Shown: piece after piece, positions 33,061-42,947 of the stretch
Position numbering within the stretch: position 1 is the stretch's first letter
Layout: each line of letters starts with the position of its first letter
Assembly (NCBI GenBank): GCA_027482185.1
Contig: JAIXWF010000003.1
Location: 186,001-250,000, forward strand
From: Opitutaceae bacterium
GTDB taxonomy: Bacteria; Verrucomicrobiota; Verrucomicrobiia; Opitutales; Opitutaceae
Length of the DNA: 64,000 bases
Reading direction: 5' to 3'
The notes under the pieces: generated by a model
The model's input: only the letters and a program-made list of their open reading frames with translations
Database searches by the model: none
Told to the model about the DNA's origin: nothing
Translations under genes and position numbers: made by a program

Positions 33061-33480
33061 TCAAGGAAGCGGGGAAGTCGGCTTTCGGCGGGACCAGGCA
33101 TAGGCGGCCAGCGTGAGGATCGTCCCGAGCACCAGCGCGCCGATGAAACCCGCGGCGGCTTGCGGGCCCGCGGCCACCGGACGGCCGCCGACGCCGAAGC
33201 CCGGGTTCACCACGGCGAAATAGAGCCAGATCGCCGCGCCGCCCACCGCGCCGCCGACGCCGCCGAAGACCAGGCCCTGCCGCAACGCCTCCGCCCACGA
33301 GCACAGACCGGAGCGGGCGCCGAGCCGCCACGCGCCCAGCGCCGGAAACACCAGCGAGAGGAATCCCGTCCAACGGCCGGCGCCGTCGGGCGAATCGTGC
33401 AGACCGAGCACGTATTCGGCGAACATCCACGCGCCGGTCGCGAGACCGACGCCAAGGCCGAGGACAAGCGAGGGTTTCAT
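33061..33480 (-). CDS. DUF4199-like integral membrane protein
   Basis: 139 aa with four hydrophobic segments (about 4-26, 41-52, 69-92, 110-129). The layout 'FLSLVFPALGAWRLGARSGLCSWAEALRQGLVFGGVGG…WLYFAVVNPGF' matches the DUF4199 family of small inner-membrane proteins of unknown function. Its start is directly adjacent to the stop of the AraC-type regulator (33481), so the two are co-transcribed and it may be the regulator's target or partner. Confidence 0.72.
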   Translation of the reverse strand: MKPSLVLGLGVGLATGAWMFAEYVLGLHDSPDGAGRWTGFLSLVFPALGAWRLGARSGLCSWAEALRQGLVFGGVGGAVGGAAIWLYFAVVNPGFGVGGRPVAAGPQAAAGFIGALVLGTILTLAAYAWSRRKPTSPLP

Positions 33481-34413
33481 TCAGTTTTCCACGGGGACGG
33501 CCAACGTGACATCGAAGCGCTCCCAACCGATTTCCTCGGGGAGCCGGTGATAGATTTCCTCCGCGGGAGCCTCGCGCAGGTTCAGGCCCGAGGCCGGGAG
33601 CCAGCGTTTGAAGAGCAGGTTCCAGCCGCGGTCCACCGCCGCGAGATCGCCGGCGACGCGGAGCAGGGCCCAGCGCCCGGCCTCCCGGCGCGCGGCCAGG
33701 AGACCCTGCGGCACCGCGGTCCCCGGCGGAACCTCGAGCGCGAAATCGTAGCGGCAGCGCGCGAGCGGCACGAACTCGGGATCGTCCGGCGAAGCCCCGG
33801 CGAGCCGGTCCGGGAGCGGGACGCCGAGGTCGCGCGCGGCGGCGGCGATGCGTTCGTAGGCAGACACGAGTTTCCCGGGCTCAAGGTAGCCGCCGACGAC
33901 CCGGCAGACCACCAAGCCCGCCGCGGGGCGGGAGTCGACGTGGACCGGAAAGTCCGCCGGCAAGGGCGGCGCGGGCCGTAGGTAGTAACCGGATACCTGC
34001 AGCGCGGCGGCGCGGTCGGGACGCTCGCGCCACCATTGCTCCAGATCGAATTGCGACGGCGTGCAACCGAAGTGGCGCTTGAAGGCCCGGGCAAACACGT
34101 CCGGCGAACGGTACCCCACCGCGACGGCGACGGCCTTCCACTGCGGGCGCTGCCCGCGTTGCGTCAGGGCCAAGGCCCGCTGCATCCGCATCCGGGTCGT
34201 CAGCGCCAAGACGCTCTCGCCGGTGAGCGCCGAGAAGATGCGATGAAAATGGAAACGCGAGATGCCGGCTTCGTCGGCCAACCGCTGCAGGGACAGGTCC
34301 TGCCCGAGGCAGCGGTCGATCAGGGCGATCGCGCGGTTGATGCGGACGTCGTAGGTTTCCGTGGCCACGCCGGGGAGTTGAAAGGAGCGACCGCGGGCGT
34401 CGACCCAAAGCAT
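33481..34413 (-). CDS. AraC-type regulator with C-terminal GyrI-like effector domain
   Basis: 310 aa. Two N-terminal AraC HTH motifs: 'LSLQRLADEAGISRFHFHRIFSALTGES' and 'AVAVGYRSPDVFARAFKRHFGCTPSQF'. The C-terminal 150 residues (VHVDSRPAAGLVVCRVVGGYLEPGKLVSAYERI … EEIGWERFDVTLAVPVE) have the GyrI-like/effector-binding layout known from SoxS-Rob- and BmrR-type sensors. Such proteins bind small hydrophobic or cationic compounds and activate export or detoxification genes. It is in tandem with the membrane protein downstream; its own promoter region is short (36 bp to the TonB receptor stop at 34450). Confidence 0.87.
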   Translation of the reverse strand: MLWVDARGRSFQLPGVATETYDVRINRAIALIDRCLGQDLSLQRLADEAGISRFHFHRIFSALTGESVLALTTRMRMQRALALTQRGQRPQWKAVAVAVGYRSPDVFARAFKRHFGCTPSQFDLEQWWRERPDRAAALQVSGYYLRPAPPLPADFPVHVDSRPAAGLVVCRVVGGYLEPGKLVSAYERIAAAARDLGVPLPDRLAGASPDDPEFVPLARCRYDFALEVPPGTAVPQGLLAARREAGRWALLRVAGDLAAVDRGWNLLFKRWLPASGLNLREAPAEEIYHRLPEEIGWERFDVTLAVPVEN

Positions 34414-34449
34414 CCGACGTTTCTTGCGGAATGAGGCCCTTCCCCGGGC

Positions 34450-37400
34450 TCAGAACTCGAACGTGTTCGTCAGGAGGAAGACGCGGGGCTCGGGATATTG
34501 GAAGACGACGGGGGTGCCGGCGGAGGAGAGGCCGGCCTGCGGGATCAGTTTGTCGTCGTCGAGCAGGTTGCGGATGTTCAGCGCGATGCTCCAACGGATC
34601 CGGCGCGACGCCAACGTCGTCGTGTAGCCGAGCACGGCGTCGGTGGTCCACGTTGCGCCGCCTTTGATCGGCTTGGCGACGTCGGCGACGGTGATGCTCG
34701 CGCCGGCCGGAAAGAGTCCGGGCGTAGCGAGGATCGGATCTTTGATCTCGGACGCCGCCAGCGTTTTGTCGCGGTAGCCGAGGATGCGTTCGCCGCGGTA
34801 GCGAGCGCTGCCGCCGACGCGGAGCCCCTTCAGCAAGCCGGTCTGGAACCGGTACGACGACGTGAGGTTGCCGCGCCACTCGACTTCCTGCGCGACGGCC
34901 TGGCCTTCGCTCTCGCGGAGGAAGAACCAGCCGAGGGCGGCGCTGCGCATATAGGCAAGCAGCGGTTCGTTGAGGTTGGTGCCGGTGTTGAAGTGCAGCT
35001 GCGTGGGACCGAGGCCCCCGCCCCGCTGCGCGACCGACACGTCGTTGGCGGCAACGAGCCAGTCCTTCATGCGGTAGGCGAGCACGTCGAACCAATCGCC
35101 CGCAATGCGATCGCTGCGCGTGTTGTTCTTCGCGAGGCTGGCGCTGACGGCCCAGCCGCGGGTGACGTTGGCGACGAGGCGATATTCCACGCCCTTGGCG
35201 ACGCGGTCGGAGCCGATGTTGTACTTGAGGCTGTACGCGGTGGCGGCGGCACCTTCGCTCTGCCAGCCGAGGACATCGTCCTGCAGGTAACGGAACGGAC
35301 TGGCGGCGGCGATGCCGTTGGCGGTGCCGCCGATCACCGGGGAGCCGATGGCGGAGGTCTCGTAGCGGCCGCCGGATTTCAGCAGGTGGTAATTCTGCAC
35401 CGATTTCTCGATGTGGATCGCGGTCCAGCGGATGTCGGTGCGTTCCTGGCCGGAGTTGCCGCCGACCGCGGCGGGCGCGGGCACGGTCACGCCGCCGCCG
35501 GAAACACCGAGGTAGATGGACTCGTACCAGTTGATGCGGAAGACGAGCCGATCCTCGAGGAAACGGAGCGACACGCCGTATTCCTTGGTGGTGCCGTCGT
35601 CGAGCTGCGCTTCGCTGCCGGTGGGCGACTTGCGGGTGAAGTCGGCGACGAAGGCGGAGGAGGATTCGTTGTAGTAAATGCTCGGAATGCCGTTGCGGCC
35701 GAGGGGATGGAGCACGGCGGCCTTCATCCGCGACGTCACGCGGTAGCGGATCGCGGCCTCGAGGGAATCGTACTTGCCGCCGCGGTCGAGCATGGTGTGC
35801 CACGGTTCGAAGCCGGCGTTGCCGACGGCCTGGCCGGTGCTGCCGAAGACGAGCGCGGTGCCGCGGCGCACGGGCTCTTCGTAGGCGCCGGTCGCGGCGT
35901 TGTAGCGGCGCGGCGGGCGCGTGTCGGCGCCGCCCTGGCCGACCCAGGGGGCGAAGCCGGCGTTGGTGAAGCGTTCGCCGAGGGTAAGGTTGAGACGGCC
36001 TTGGAGGAAACCGCTTTGCAGACCGTACTGGAGCGCGTTCTCGGTCTTGCGGCCGTTCGAGGTGGCGACTTGGGCGCCGTAGGGACTGCTCTGGCCGGTG
36101 TTGACGACGACATCGCGGCCGGCGGCGTCGCGCCCGAGGACGACGGTTTCGTTGTCCCAAAGATTGAACGGCGCCTGGACCGTGTAACGGTTTCGGCCGC
36201 TGTTGTTGTTCGGCGTGTCGAGGTAGAAGCGGGCGCGGAGCCGGCGGGAGGCGCGGGTGGTGTCGTTGGCGGCGTTGGTGCCGTCGGGATACGCGAGTCC
36301 CTCGAAGGTGTTGTTGGAAATGATCCGCGGCGCGTTGTTGTTCTGCTGCACCCGCATGTTCTCGGCGCCGTTGTACATGATCGCGCCCTGATGCGAGCCG
36401 AGCCACCGCCGCCAGCCGCGCTCCTTTTCGAAATTGTGGGCGTAGGCGACCTGGAGACGGTGCTCGGTGCGGTGGTTGCGCCACTGCGTGCCGGTGATGT
36501 CGTCCTCGACGTAGAAGCGGCCGAAGTTGGGATTGGGCGTGACACCGTCGGGCAGGAAGCGGTTCGGGTCGACGCGGAGGTCGGTGTTGTTGCCGGAAAG
36601 GAAACTGAGGGAGCGGGTGTCGAACTGCTCGCGGTTGAAGCCGCCCTCGATGAAGAGATCGCGCCAGGGATTGGCCTCGAAAAGGAAGCCGCGGATGGAG
36701 GAGCGCCAACGGCGCTGCATGGCGTTGCCGACGATGTTTTCGTCGGGCGGCAGGATCGACGGATCGACGATGCTGGGATCCTGGGTGCCGTCGAGGGGAC
36801 GGCGGGAGGTGACGGTGTTGGTCCAGCTGCGGATGGCCGTGGGCTGGGCAAGATCGGTCCCGAAGGTAACGACAGGGGCGGCGGTGTTGAGGCGCTCGGC
36901 GGCGGACGCGAGGGCGGCGCCCTGGGCGTTGAAGGCGGTGTTGAACGCGGCGACGGCCGACGCGGCGTTGAGCCCGGCGTTGTTGAACTGCGGGCGGCCG
37001 GCGGCGAGCCACGGGCTGACGCGGTCGGCCACGAGGGTGTTGGCGGCGTTGCGCTGCTTCGAATCGTAGTGCTCGTACCAGGCGCGGAAGGATAGGCCGC
37101 GCACCGGCTGGAGCAGACCCGACATATAGAGGCGCTCGGTGCGGGAGCCGATGCCCTCGCGGTAATCCTTTTCGTCGGCGCGGAGACCGGCGAGGCGGAA
37201 CCCGAGGATGTTCCGGATGAGGGGCTGGTTCAGGTTGAGGGAAGAGCGGAAGCTGCCGTTGGAATCGGCGCGGACGGTGGCGGTGCCGGAAAACTTGCGC
37301 GGATCGGGCCGGTCGAAGGCGACGTCGTTGGTGCCGCCGGCGAAACCGGCGCCGAAGAGGATGGCGTTGGAACCGGAGACGAGAGTGAAACGTTTGCCGG

Positions 37401-37851
37401 TGTTGTAGGTATCGATCGGGACGTTGGTCTCGAAGAAATCGTGGGTGTTGTTGGAACGGCTGAGCCCGCGGGTGCGGCTGCCGTAGGCGGAGGAGAAAAC
37501 GCCGCTGGCGTTGGGGTCGGTGCCGGGCGAGAAGTTCTCGTCGTTGGTCTCGATGTTCATCGAGTAGCGCAGGGCCTCGTCGAGGGTGAGAGCGCCGATG
37601 TCGTCGAGAAACTCGGCCGTCATGACGTCGATCTGCGAGGCGACATCGCGCAGTTCGCTCTTGAGCCGCGTGCCGCCGAGCGTGCTGGTGGCGGCGTAGC
37701 CGACATCGGTGGAGGCATCGACCGTGAACGGATTGAGGACGACGGCGGCCTCCTGGCCGGTCGGCGGGCGGGGCGGCGGGACGGCTTGGCCGGAAACGAA
37801 CGGTACCACCAAGGCAACGGCCAGGACGGCAAGCAGGGAACGGGATTTCAT
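34450..37851 (-). CDS. TonB-dependent receptor
   Basis: 1133 aa from the ATG at 37851 (MKSRSLLAVLAVALVVPFVSGQA signal). 'VVLNPFTVDASTDVGYAATSTLGGTRLKSELRDVASQIDVMTAEFLDDIGA' is the Opitutaceae-style plug entry; 'GSRTRGLSRSNNTHDFF' and 'LVSGSNAILFGAGFAGGTND' continue the plug, and the barrel ends 'PRVFLLTNTFEF' with terminal Phe. Its substrate is not evident. The next receptor gene lies 179 bp upstream in the same orientation, so the pair may be co-transcribed. No SusD-like gene is adjacent, as usual for Verrucomicrobiota. Confidence 0.92.
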   Translation of the reverse strand: MKSRSLLAVLAVALVVPFVSGQAVPPPRPPTGQEAAVVLNPFTVDASTDVGYAATSTLGGTRLKSELRDVASQIDVMTAEFLDDIGALTLDEALRYSMNIETNDENFSPGTDPNASGVFSSAYGSRTRGLSRSNNTHDFFETNVPIDTYNTGKRFTLVSGSNAILFGAGFAGGTNDVAFDRPDPRKFSGTATVRADSNGSFRSSLNLNQPLIRNILGFRLAGLRADEKDYREGIGSRTERLYMSGLLQPVRGLSFRAWYEHYDSKQRNAANTLVADRVSPWLAAGRPQFNNAGLNAASAVAAFNTAFNAQGAALASAAERLNTAAPVVTFGTDLAQPTAIRSWTNTVTSRRPLDGTQDPSIVDPSILPPDENIVGNAMQRRWRSSIRGFLFEANPWRDLFIEGGFNREQFDTRSLSFLSGNNTDLRVDPNRFLPDGVTPNPNFGRFYVEDDITGTQWRNHRTEHRLQVAYAHNFEKERGWRRWLGSHQGAIMYNGAENMRVQQNNNAPRIISNNTFEGLAYPDGTNAANDTTRASRRLRARFYLDTPNNNSGRNRYTVQAPFNLWDNETVVLGRDAAGRDVVVNTGQSSPYGAQVATSNGRKTENALQYGLQSGFLQGRLNLTLGERFTNAGFAPWVGQGGADTRPPRRYNAATGAYEEPVRRGTALVFGSTGQAVGNAGFEPWHTMLDRGGKYDSLEAAIRYRVTSRMKAAVLHPLGRNGIPSIYYNESSSAFVADFTRKSPTGSEAQLDDGTTKEYGVSLRFLEDRLVFRINWYESIYLGVSGGGVTVPAPAAVGGNSGQERTDIRWTAIHIEKSVQNYHLLKSGGRYETSAIGSPVIGGTANGIAAASPFRYLQDDVLGWQSEGAAATAYSLKYNIGSDRVAKGVEYRLVANVTRGWAVSASLAKNNTRSDRIAGDWFDVLAYRMKDWLVAANDVSVAQRGGGLGPTQLHFNTGTNLNEPLLAYMRSAALGWFFLRESEGQAVAQEVEWRGNLTSSYRFQTGLLKGLRVGGSARYRGERILGYRDKTLAASEIKDPILATPGLFPAGASITVADVAKPIKGGATWTTDAVLGYTTTLASRRIRWSIALNIRNLLDDDKLIPQAGLSSAGTPVVFQYPEPRVFLLTNTFEF

Positions 37852-38030
37852 CGGGGCAAGGGCAGCGGGCCGCCGCCGCTCCGCCGGGCCGCGGCACGCG
37901 CGGGACCGACGGGGCGACGGAGAACAGCGGGGTTGGGGGTAACGGGGCGGGACGAAAGCGGGAGCCAAGGGCAACCGACCCAAGCGAAACCGGGCGCGCC
38001 CGCGCGTCCCGGTGCCGCGGCGGACCGGGG

Positions 38031-40784
38031 TTACAGCCGCGTCGTGACGCTGAAGGTCCAGGTCGTCGGCTCGGCGTAGCGGTAGATGAAGTTCGGGCGG
38101 TTCTGCGCGGTGTTGTACGAGGTCGCGCCGGTGATGCGGTAGCGGCTGTTGCCGTTCATGATGTCGTACACGTTGTTCAGCCCGAGCCGGAAGGTCGTCT
38201 GGTAACGCTGCAGGATCCGGCGGTCGTACATCAGGTAGCCGTGGAGCGGGAACGAGGCGCCGGCCCGGTAGGGTTGGCCCTCGCGGATATAGACATTGTA
38301 GTCGGGCGTGAAGATGCCGTTGAGGCCGACGCGGAAACCGCGGACGCGCGGCACCTGGTAGTCGAGGACGAAGCTGCCCGTGTAGGGCACGCTGCGGCGG
38401 CCGGCGACCTCGTCGGTGAGCGTGTTCGAGGTGAGCACGTTGCGGGCGTTGGTGAGCACGGCGGGCAGCTCGGCCATGGTGCGGTCGCCGCCGGGCGCAT
38501 TGGCGGCGGCGGTCCGTTCCTCGGCGGCGGTCAGGTAGGCGCGGAACTGGGAGAAGTCGGCCTGGGCACGGACGCGGTTGGCGGAGAACGACAGGCGCGA
38601 TTGCAGGCCGAGCCAGCGCTGGCTCTGCAGCGTCATCTCGATGCCGCGGGATTGCTCGTTGGAATTGACGGTGCGGCGCTCGTTGTTGAGGCCGTTCACG
38701 ACCTCGAGGTAGCGCGAATCGCTCGGGAGAAGATTGTTCGGGTTGATGAGGTCCTCGAGCTGCGTGAGACTGAGCACGTCGGGATTCCACGCGTAGGCGG
38801 CGTTGATGCGCTTGGTGTCGTAATAGGAAATGGAATACGTGAGTTTGCGGAAGAGCTCGAAGCGGAGGCCGACCTCCTTGGTCTTGCCGCGGACGGGCCC
38901 GATGTCGGGGCCGAAGAAGACCTGGCGCGACTGCCAGTTGAACGATTCGGACTGGGAGCCGATCGCGACGACGCGGGCCCAGTCGCCGCGCCAGAGCTCG
39001 ACGGTGAGGCCGGCCATCTTGCTTTGGGCGGAGAGATCGAAACGCGGATCGTATTCGTACGCGGCGGGATTCTCGTCGGGCATGCCCGGGTGGACAAAGA
39101 TGCCGCGCGCATCGGTGGCGTAGGCCGACTCCTTCGGGATCTTGCGGGTGAGCGCGTTCCAACTGACGCCGACGAGCGTGTTGACGCGGCCCTTGAAGTA
39201 TTCGCCGGAGAGGGACGCCGTCTGCGTCCGCGCGTAGCGGATGTCGACGAACGGTCCGGTGACGGTGGTGCTGTGGTAGAACGCGGGCTTGAAGGTCGGG
39301 GTGACGGGGAGGTTGGGCACGAGGAACTGGTCGAAGAATTTCTCGGTGCCGAAGGCCGGATCGTCGAGGTAGGCGCGGAGCCGGATGCCGTTGTTGGCGG
39401 CGAGGCCGGGGGCGGCCGAATTGTAGAGGCCGAAACGCTCGGAGAGTTTCATGTCCTTCTGGTGGAGCGCGGTGACGACGAGCAGCTGTTTGCCGAAGCG
39501 GCCGAAGTCGAAGGGATACACGGCGGCGACGCGGCCGGCTTTCACGACATTGCCGAAGACCTTGAAGGCGGCCCCGCCGAAGGCGGCGTCGATGTAGGGG
39601 CGGCCGGCGCCGTCGACGCTGAGCACGGGGGGCGTCTGGCTGGTGCCGAAGGAATTGTCGTTCCGGTCCTCGTGCTGGAACTGCTGGTTGTAGGCGAACT
39701 CGAGGGAGAGCTTGCCGATGCGCTGCTCGACGGTGGCGTTGGCGACGTTGAAGATGCGGTTGTTGTAGTCCACCGCGCCGAGCATGTTGGTGTACTGGTC
39801 GAAGCCGCTGAAGGTCTTGAACGTCCCGTTGGCGAGGCGCACGGCCTGGGTCTGGCCCTGGAGCAGCGACACCTGGTTGCCCGAGGTGCCGCTGCGGTCG
39901 ATCGCGAGCGGCGGGTTGGTGGCGGTGCGCTGGATGATCTCGCCGTCGGAGGTGACGTACCACTGGTTGTTGGTGCTGAAGCCGCGGCCGGCCGCGGCGC
40001 CGTCGTTGATGGCGAGGGCGCTGTCCGCGCGCATGCGGTAGGTGGCGCCGCGTTCGCCCTCGATGCGGATGGTCGTGGTCTTGAAGGGCTCGTAGGTGAA
40101 CGCGATGTGCCCGGCGCGGAACACGTCGTTGGTGCCCTTCACGTAGGTGCGGTTGCGGCGGTTCACCAGGTTCACCCGCAGGAAGATCTTGTCGGTCACC
40201 TTGCGGTTCGCGTCGACCTGGAAGCGGAACGCCTCGTAGGAGCCGTAGCTGGCGAACAGTTCCGTGGCGTTCCGCGCCCGCGCGCGCTTGGTGTAGATCG
40301 TGGCCGCGCCGCCGGGCGAGGAATCGCCGAACATCAGGGAATTGGAGCCCTTGGCGAAGTCGTAGCGCTCGACGTTGTAGGCGTCGGACGGCACGAACCA
40401 CGTGAAGAAATTGCGCGACATGCCGCCGGTGCTGAGACCGCGGTAGTTGATGCGTTCGTCGTTGCGGGACTCGAGCCGGGGCGTGACGTCGACGCCCGCG
40501 ACGAAGCGGGCGGCGTCGTCGAGGCTGAACGCGCCGAGGTCGCGCATGAACTCGGACGTGATGACGTCGACGTTCACCGGAACCTTGAGAAGTTCCTGGT
40601 TGGTGCGGCTGCCGATCAGCGTCGTCGTGGCCTGCCACGATTTGTCGTCGGTGTCGGAAACGGTGAACGGCGAGAGCGCGATGACTTCGTCGGCGGTGGG
40701 GACCTTCGCCGGCTCGGCGGCACGGAGGGAAGCGCCGGCGACGGACGCGGCGGCGCACAGAATCAGAACGCGGGGTACTTTCAT
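38031..40784 (-). CDS. TonB-dependent receptor
   Basis: 917 aa from the ATG at 40784 (MKVPRVLILCAAASVAGASLRAA signal). The TonB box/plug entry 'VIALSPFTVSDTDDKSWQATTTLIGSRTNQELLKVPVNVDVITSEFMRDLGA' is followed by 'INYRGLSTGGMSRNFFTWFVPSDAYNVERYDFAKGSNSLMFGDSSPGGAAT'. The barrel ends 'PTTWTFSVTTRL' without a terminal aromatic. It belongs to the smaller receptor type common in this lineage (often linked to iron chelates or unknown glycans). It is divergent from the J-like/HELGH membrane protein gene (168-bp gap). Confidence 0.92.
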   Translation of the reverse strand: MKVPRVLILCAAASVAGASLRAAEPAKVPTADEVIALSPFTVSDTDDKSWQATTTLIGSRTNQELLKVPVNVDVITSEFMRDLGAFSLDDAARFVAGVDVTPRLESRNDERINYRGLSTGGMSRNFFTWFVPSDAYNVERYDFAKGSNSLMFGDSSPGGAATIYTKRARARNATELFASYGSYEAFRFQVDANRKVTDKIFLRVNLVNRRNRTYVKGTNDVFRAGHIAFTYEPFKTTTIRIEGERGATYRMRADSALAINDGAAAGRGFSTNNQWYVTSDGEIIQRTATNPPLAIDRSGTSGNQVSLLQGQTQAVRLANGTFKTFSGFDQYTNMLGAVDYNNRIFNVANATVEQRIGKLSLEFAYNQQFQHEDRNDNSFGTSQTPPVLSVDGAGRPYIDAAFGGAAFKVFGNVVKAGRVAAVYPFDFGRFGKQLLVVTALHQKDMKLSERFGLYNSAAPGLAANNGIRLRAYLDDPAFGTEKFFDQFLVPNLPVTPTFKPAFYHSTTVTGPFVDIRYARTQTASLSGEYFKGRVNTLVGVSWNALTRKIPKESAYATDARGIFVHPGMPDENPAAYEYDPRFDLSAQSKMAGLTVELWRGDWARVVAIGSQSESFNWQSRQVFFGPDIGPVRGKTKEVGLRFELFRKLTYSISYYDTKRINAAYAWNPDVLSLTQLEDLINPNNLLPSDSRYLEVVNGLNNERRTVNSNEQSRGIEMTLQSQRWLGLQSRLSFSANRVRAQADFSQFRAYLTAAEERTAAANAPGGDRTMAELPAVLTNARNVLTSNTLTDEVAGRRSVPYTGSFVLDYQVPRVRGFRVGLNGIFTPDYNVYIREGQPYRAGASFPLHGYLMYDRRILQRYQTTFRLGLNNVYDIMNGNSRYRITGATSYNTAQNRPNFIYRYAEPTTWTFSVTTRL

Positions 40785-40952
40785 AGGGAACAACGGGGGT
40801 ACGGACAACGGGGCGTGGGGGTACTGACCGCGGGAGAGAATCCCGGCTTCGCGCCAATCGACAAGCCGCGAAATCGAGGAAGCGGAGATTTGCGGCCGCG
40901 GGACTGTGCCGCGCATAGACAGGACGCGCCGATTCCTCCACGGTCGCCGGCC

Positions 40953-42053
40953 ATGAACGACGCCGAACGCGCCGCCGCCCTCGCCCTGCTCGGCGCCGCG
41001 CCCGGGGCCGACCGCGCCGAGCTCGAGCGCGCGTTCCTGCGGCGCAACCTCGCGCTGATCCGCGCGCGCAACAGCGCCGACGACGCGCAGCGGCCGGCCC
41101 TCGAGGCCGAACTTGCGCACCTGCAGGCCGCGCGCGCGGCCTTGCTGGATGAAATCGGCGCGCAGGAAAAGGCCGCAGCCAAGGCCCGCCTCGCCGCGGC
41201 GGCGTCCCCGGCGCCGGCGGACCAAGCGGGCCAAGCGGCAACCGCGCCCGCACCGGAGGGATTTTTTCTGCTCCGCTTCGGCGATTGGCGGGTGAACACC
41301 TTCGTGCCGCCGCTGCTGTTGGCGACGGTGTGGCTGCTGCACCAGACGCCGCTCAAGTTTTTCCTGACGGGCTTCCACGTCTGGGTGCACGAGCTTGGGC
41401 ATGCGGTGCCGGCGTGGTTGTGCGGCCGCTGGGCGGTGCCGATCCCGTTCGGCTGGACCGCCATCGTGCCGGAATACTCGCCGGTGGTGCACTGGGGATT
41501 GCTGGCGGCGTTCGGCGCGCTCTTCGTCGCGGGCTGGCGTGAGCGCAAGGTGTGGCCGATGGTCGCGGCGGTCGCGTTGGCGGGGTTGCAATTCGTCATG
41601 ACGTGGCGGCTGCCGGAGCAAACGCAGGAATTTTGGTACGGCGGGTTCGGCGGCGTGGGCGGCGAGTTCGCCATCGCCACGCTCTTCATGATGGCGTTCT
41701 TCGTGCAGTTGCCGGAGGGCTTCCGCTGGGGGGCCTGCCGCTACGTGGTTTTCTTCATCGGCGCGTCGGCGTTCCTCAACATCTGGTTCCGCTGGGTGGA
41801 CGTTTACCGCGGGATCGAAGAGATCCCGTTCGGCAGTCTGATCGCCGGCGAAGACGACACGGGCGGCGACATGAACCAACTCATGCTGACGCACGGGTGG
41901 ACGAAGTTCCGGATCCGCCGCACCTACTATCTGCTGGGCCAAGGCTGCTGGCTGGCCCTCGGCCTGACCTGGGCGGTCTTCGTGTGCCGGCTCAATTTGC
42001 TGGCCGACGTCGTCGCGGACTGGTGGCAGGCGCGGCGGGAGCCGGCGGAGTAA
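40953..42053 (+). CDS. Membrane protein with J-like N-terminus and HELGH metalloprotease motif
   Basis: 366 aa. Residues 1-75 resemble a J-like helical hairpin (ERAAALALLGAAPGADRAELERAFLRRNLALI), without a clear HPD tripeptide. An Ala-rich linker precedes six or seven hydrophobic segments. The second contains HELGH ('VWVHELGHAVPAWLCG'), the zinc-binding HExxH of M50-type intramembrane proteases. A matching distal Asp (LDG-type) is not obvious, although 'DMNQLMLTHGW' lies near the C-terminus. It may be an M50-related peptidase or a non-catalytic relative. No family name is claimed. Confidence 0.7.
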   Translation: MNDAERAAALALLGAAPGADRAELERAFLRRNLALIRARNSADDAQRPALEAELAHLQAARAALLDEIGAQEKAAAKARLAAAASPAPADQAGQAATAPAPEGFFLLRFGDWRVNTFVPPLLLATVWLLHQTPLKFFLTGFHVWVHELGHAVPAWLCGRWAVPIPFGWTAIVPEYSPVVHWGLLAAFGALFVAGWRERKVWPMVAAVALAGLQFVMTWRLPEQTQEFWYGGFGGVGGEFAIATLFMMAFFVQLPEGFRWGACRYVVFFIGASAFLNIWFRWVDVYRGIEEIPFGSLIAGEDDTGGDMNQLMLTHGWTKFRIRRTYYLLGQGCWLALGLTWAVFVCRLNLLADVVADWWQARREPAE

Positions 42054-42212
42054 CGGCGGGCGCCGATCCCGTTTCCCGAACGCGGCCGCTCGCGGACCGC
42101 GCTCCGACCGCATCGCTGCGCCGACGGCTTCCCCTCCCTACGCATGCTTGCGTATGGTGCGTTCGTACCGGTTGCGCTAGGGTGACGTACCGCCCCGCCG
42201 CGGCGCACCTGC

Positions 42213-42947
42213 ATGAAACTCAAACTCGCCCTGCTCGGTTCCATTCTCGCCCTCACACCTTCGCTGCGTGCCGGCTTCGTCGGCATCTACGACTACATGA
42301 GCTCGCTCGGCGGGATTTATGCCCCGCAAACCGGCAACGAACGCTGGACGTTTCACAACGGCGACCAGAACGGCGGCCTGATGGGCGTCTACGCCGGCGT
42401 CGGCTACGGCAACCTCGGCGCCTACGCGCAGTTCAGCCTGCCCGCGGCCGCCGGCCTGAGCCCCGGGGGCACCGCCGGAACCAACGAAGCGGCTGGCATC
42501 TTCACCCATACGGCCTCCTCCGGCCTCACGTCCGCCGTCTTTCACGCCGGCTCCACGTTCACGGCGTCCGCACTCCGTTTCACGTACGAGCTGGTCGGCA
42601 ACGGCAACCTCGGCAACGGCATCGACTTCAGCCTGCGCACCGTCGTCGGCGGCAACACCGTCGACCACGGGAGCATCACCATCGGCAGCATCGCGAGCGC
42701 GCAGTCCGCGTTCGTCTTCGGCGGCCCGGGGCTCACCTTCAATGCCGGCGACGAAATCGTCGTCCTGTTCTCCGCCCGCGGCAGCTTTCTTTACGACCAC
42801 GGCTGGTGGGACGTCGCCCTTACGGAAGTTCCCGCCGGTCCGGGCGGCGGCTCCGGCAATCCCGTGCCGGAAACCGCGGGCACGGTCGGCTTGCTCGCGT
42901 TCGGTCTCGTCGGCCTTGCCGCCGCGACGAACCGCCGGCGGCGCTAA
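42213..42947 (+). CDS. PEP-CTERM-like exported protein
   Basis: 244 aa. Signal peptide (LALLGSILALTPSLRA), then a Gly/Asn/Thr-rich beta domain with no assigned family, and a C-terminal sorting signal: VPETAGTVG, a hydrophobic helix (LLAFGLVGLAAA) and NRRRR. That is the PEP-CTERM/exosortase layout with an E-T variant of the VPEP motif. The protein is probably anchored transiently, cleaved by an exosortase and released to an extracellular matrix. The exosortase gene is not in the window. Confidence 0.8.
   Translation: MKLKLALLGSILALTPSLRAGFVGIYDYMSSLGGIYAPQTGNERWTFHNGDQNGGLMGVYAGVGYGNLGAYAQFSLPAAAGLSPGGTAGTNEAAGIFTHTASSGLTSAVFHAGSTFTASALRFTYELVGNGNLGNGIDFSLRTVVGGNTVDHGSITIGSIASAQSAFVFGGPGLTFNAGDEIVVLFSARGSFLYDHGWWDVALTEVPAGPGGGSGNPVPETAGTVGLLAFGLVGLAAATNRRRR

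Noticed and set aside
34450-41253. Very long minus-strand open frame (2267 codons) over two TonB receptors, and similar giant frames at 20398-23586, 25867-29652 and 45471-50957
   Set aside because: High GC leaves frames open. The real genes with signal peptides and family motifs start inside them; the remaining translation is Arg/Ala/Pro-rich without family pattern.
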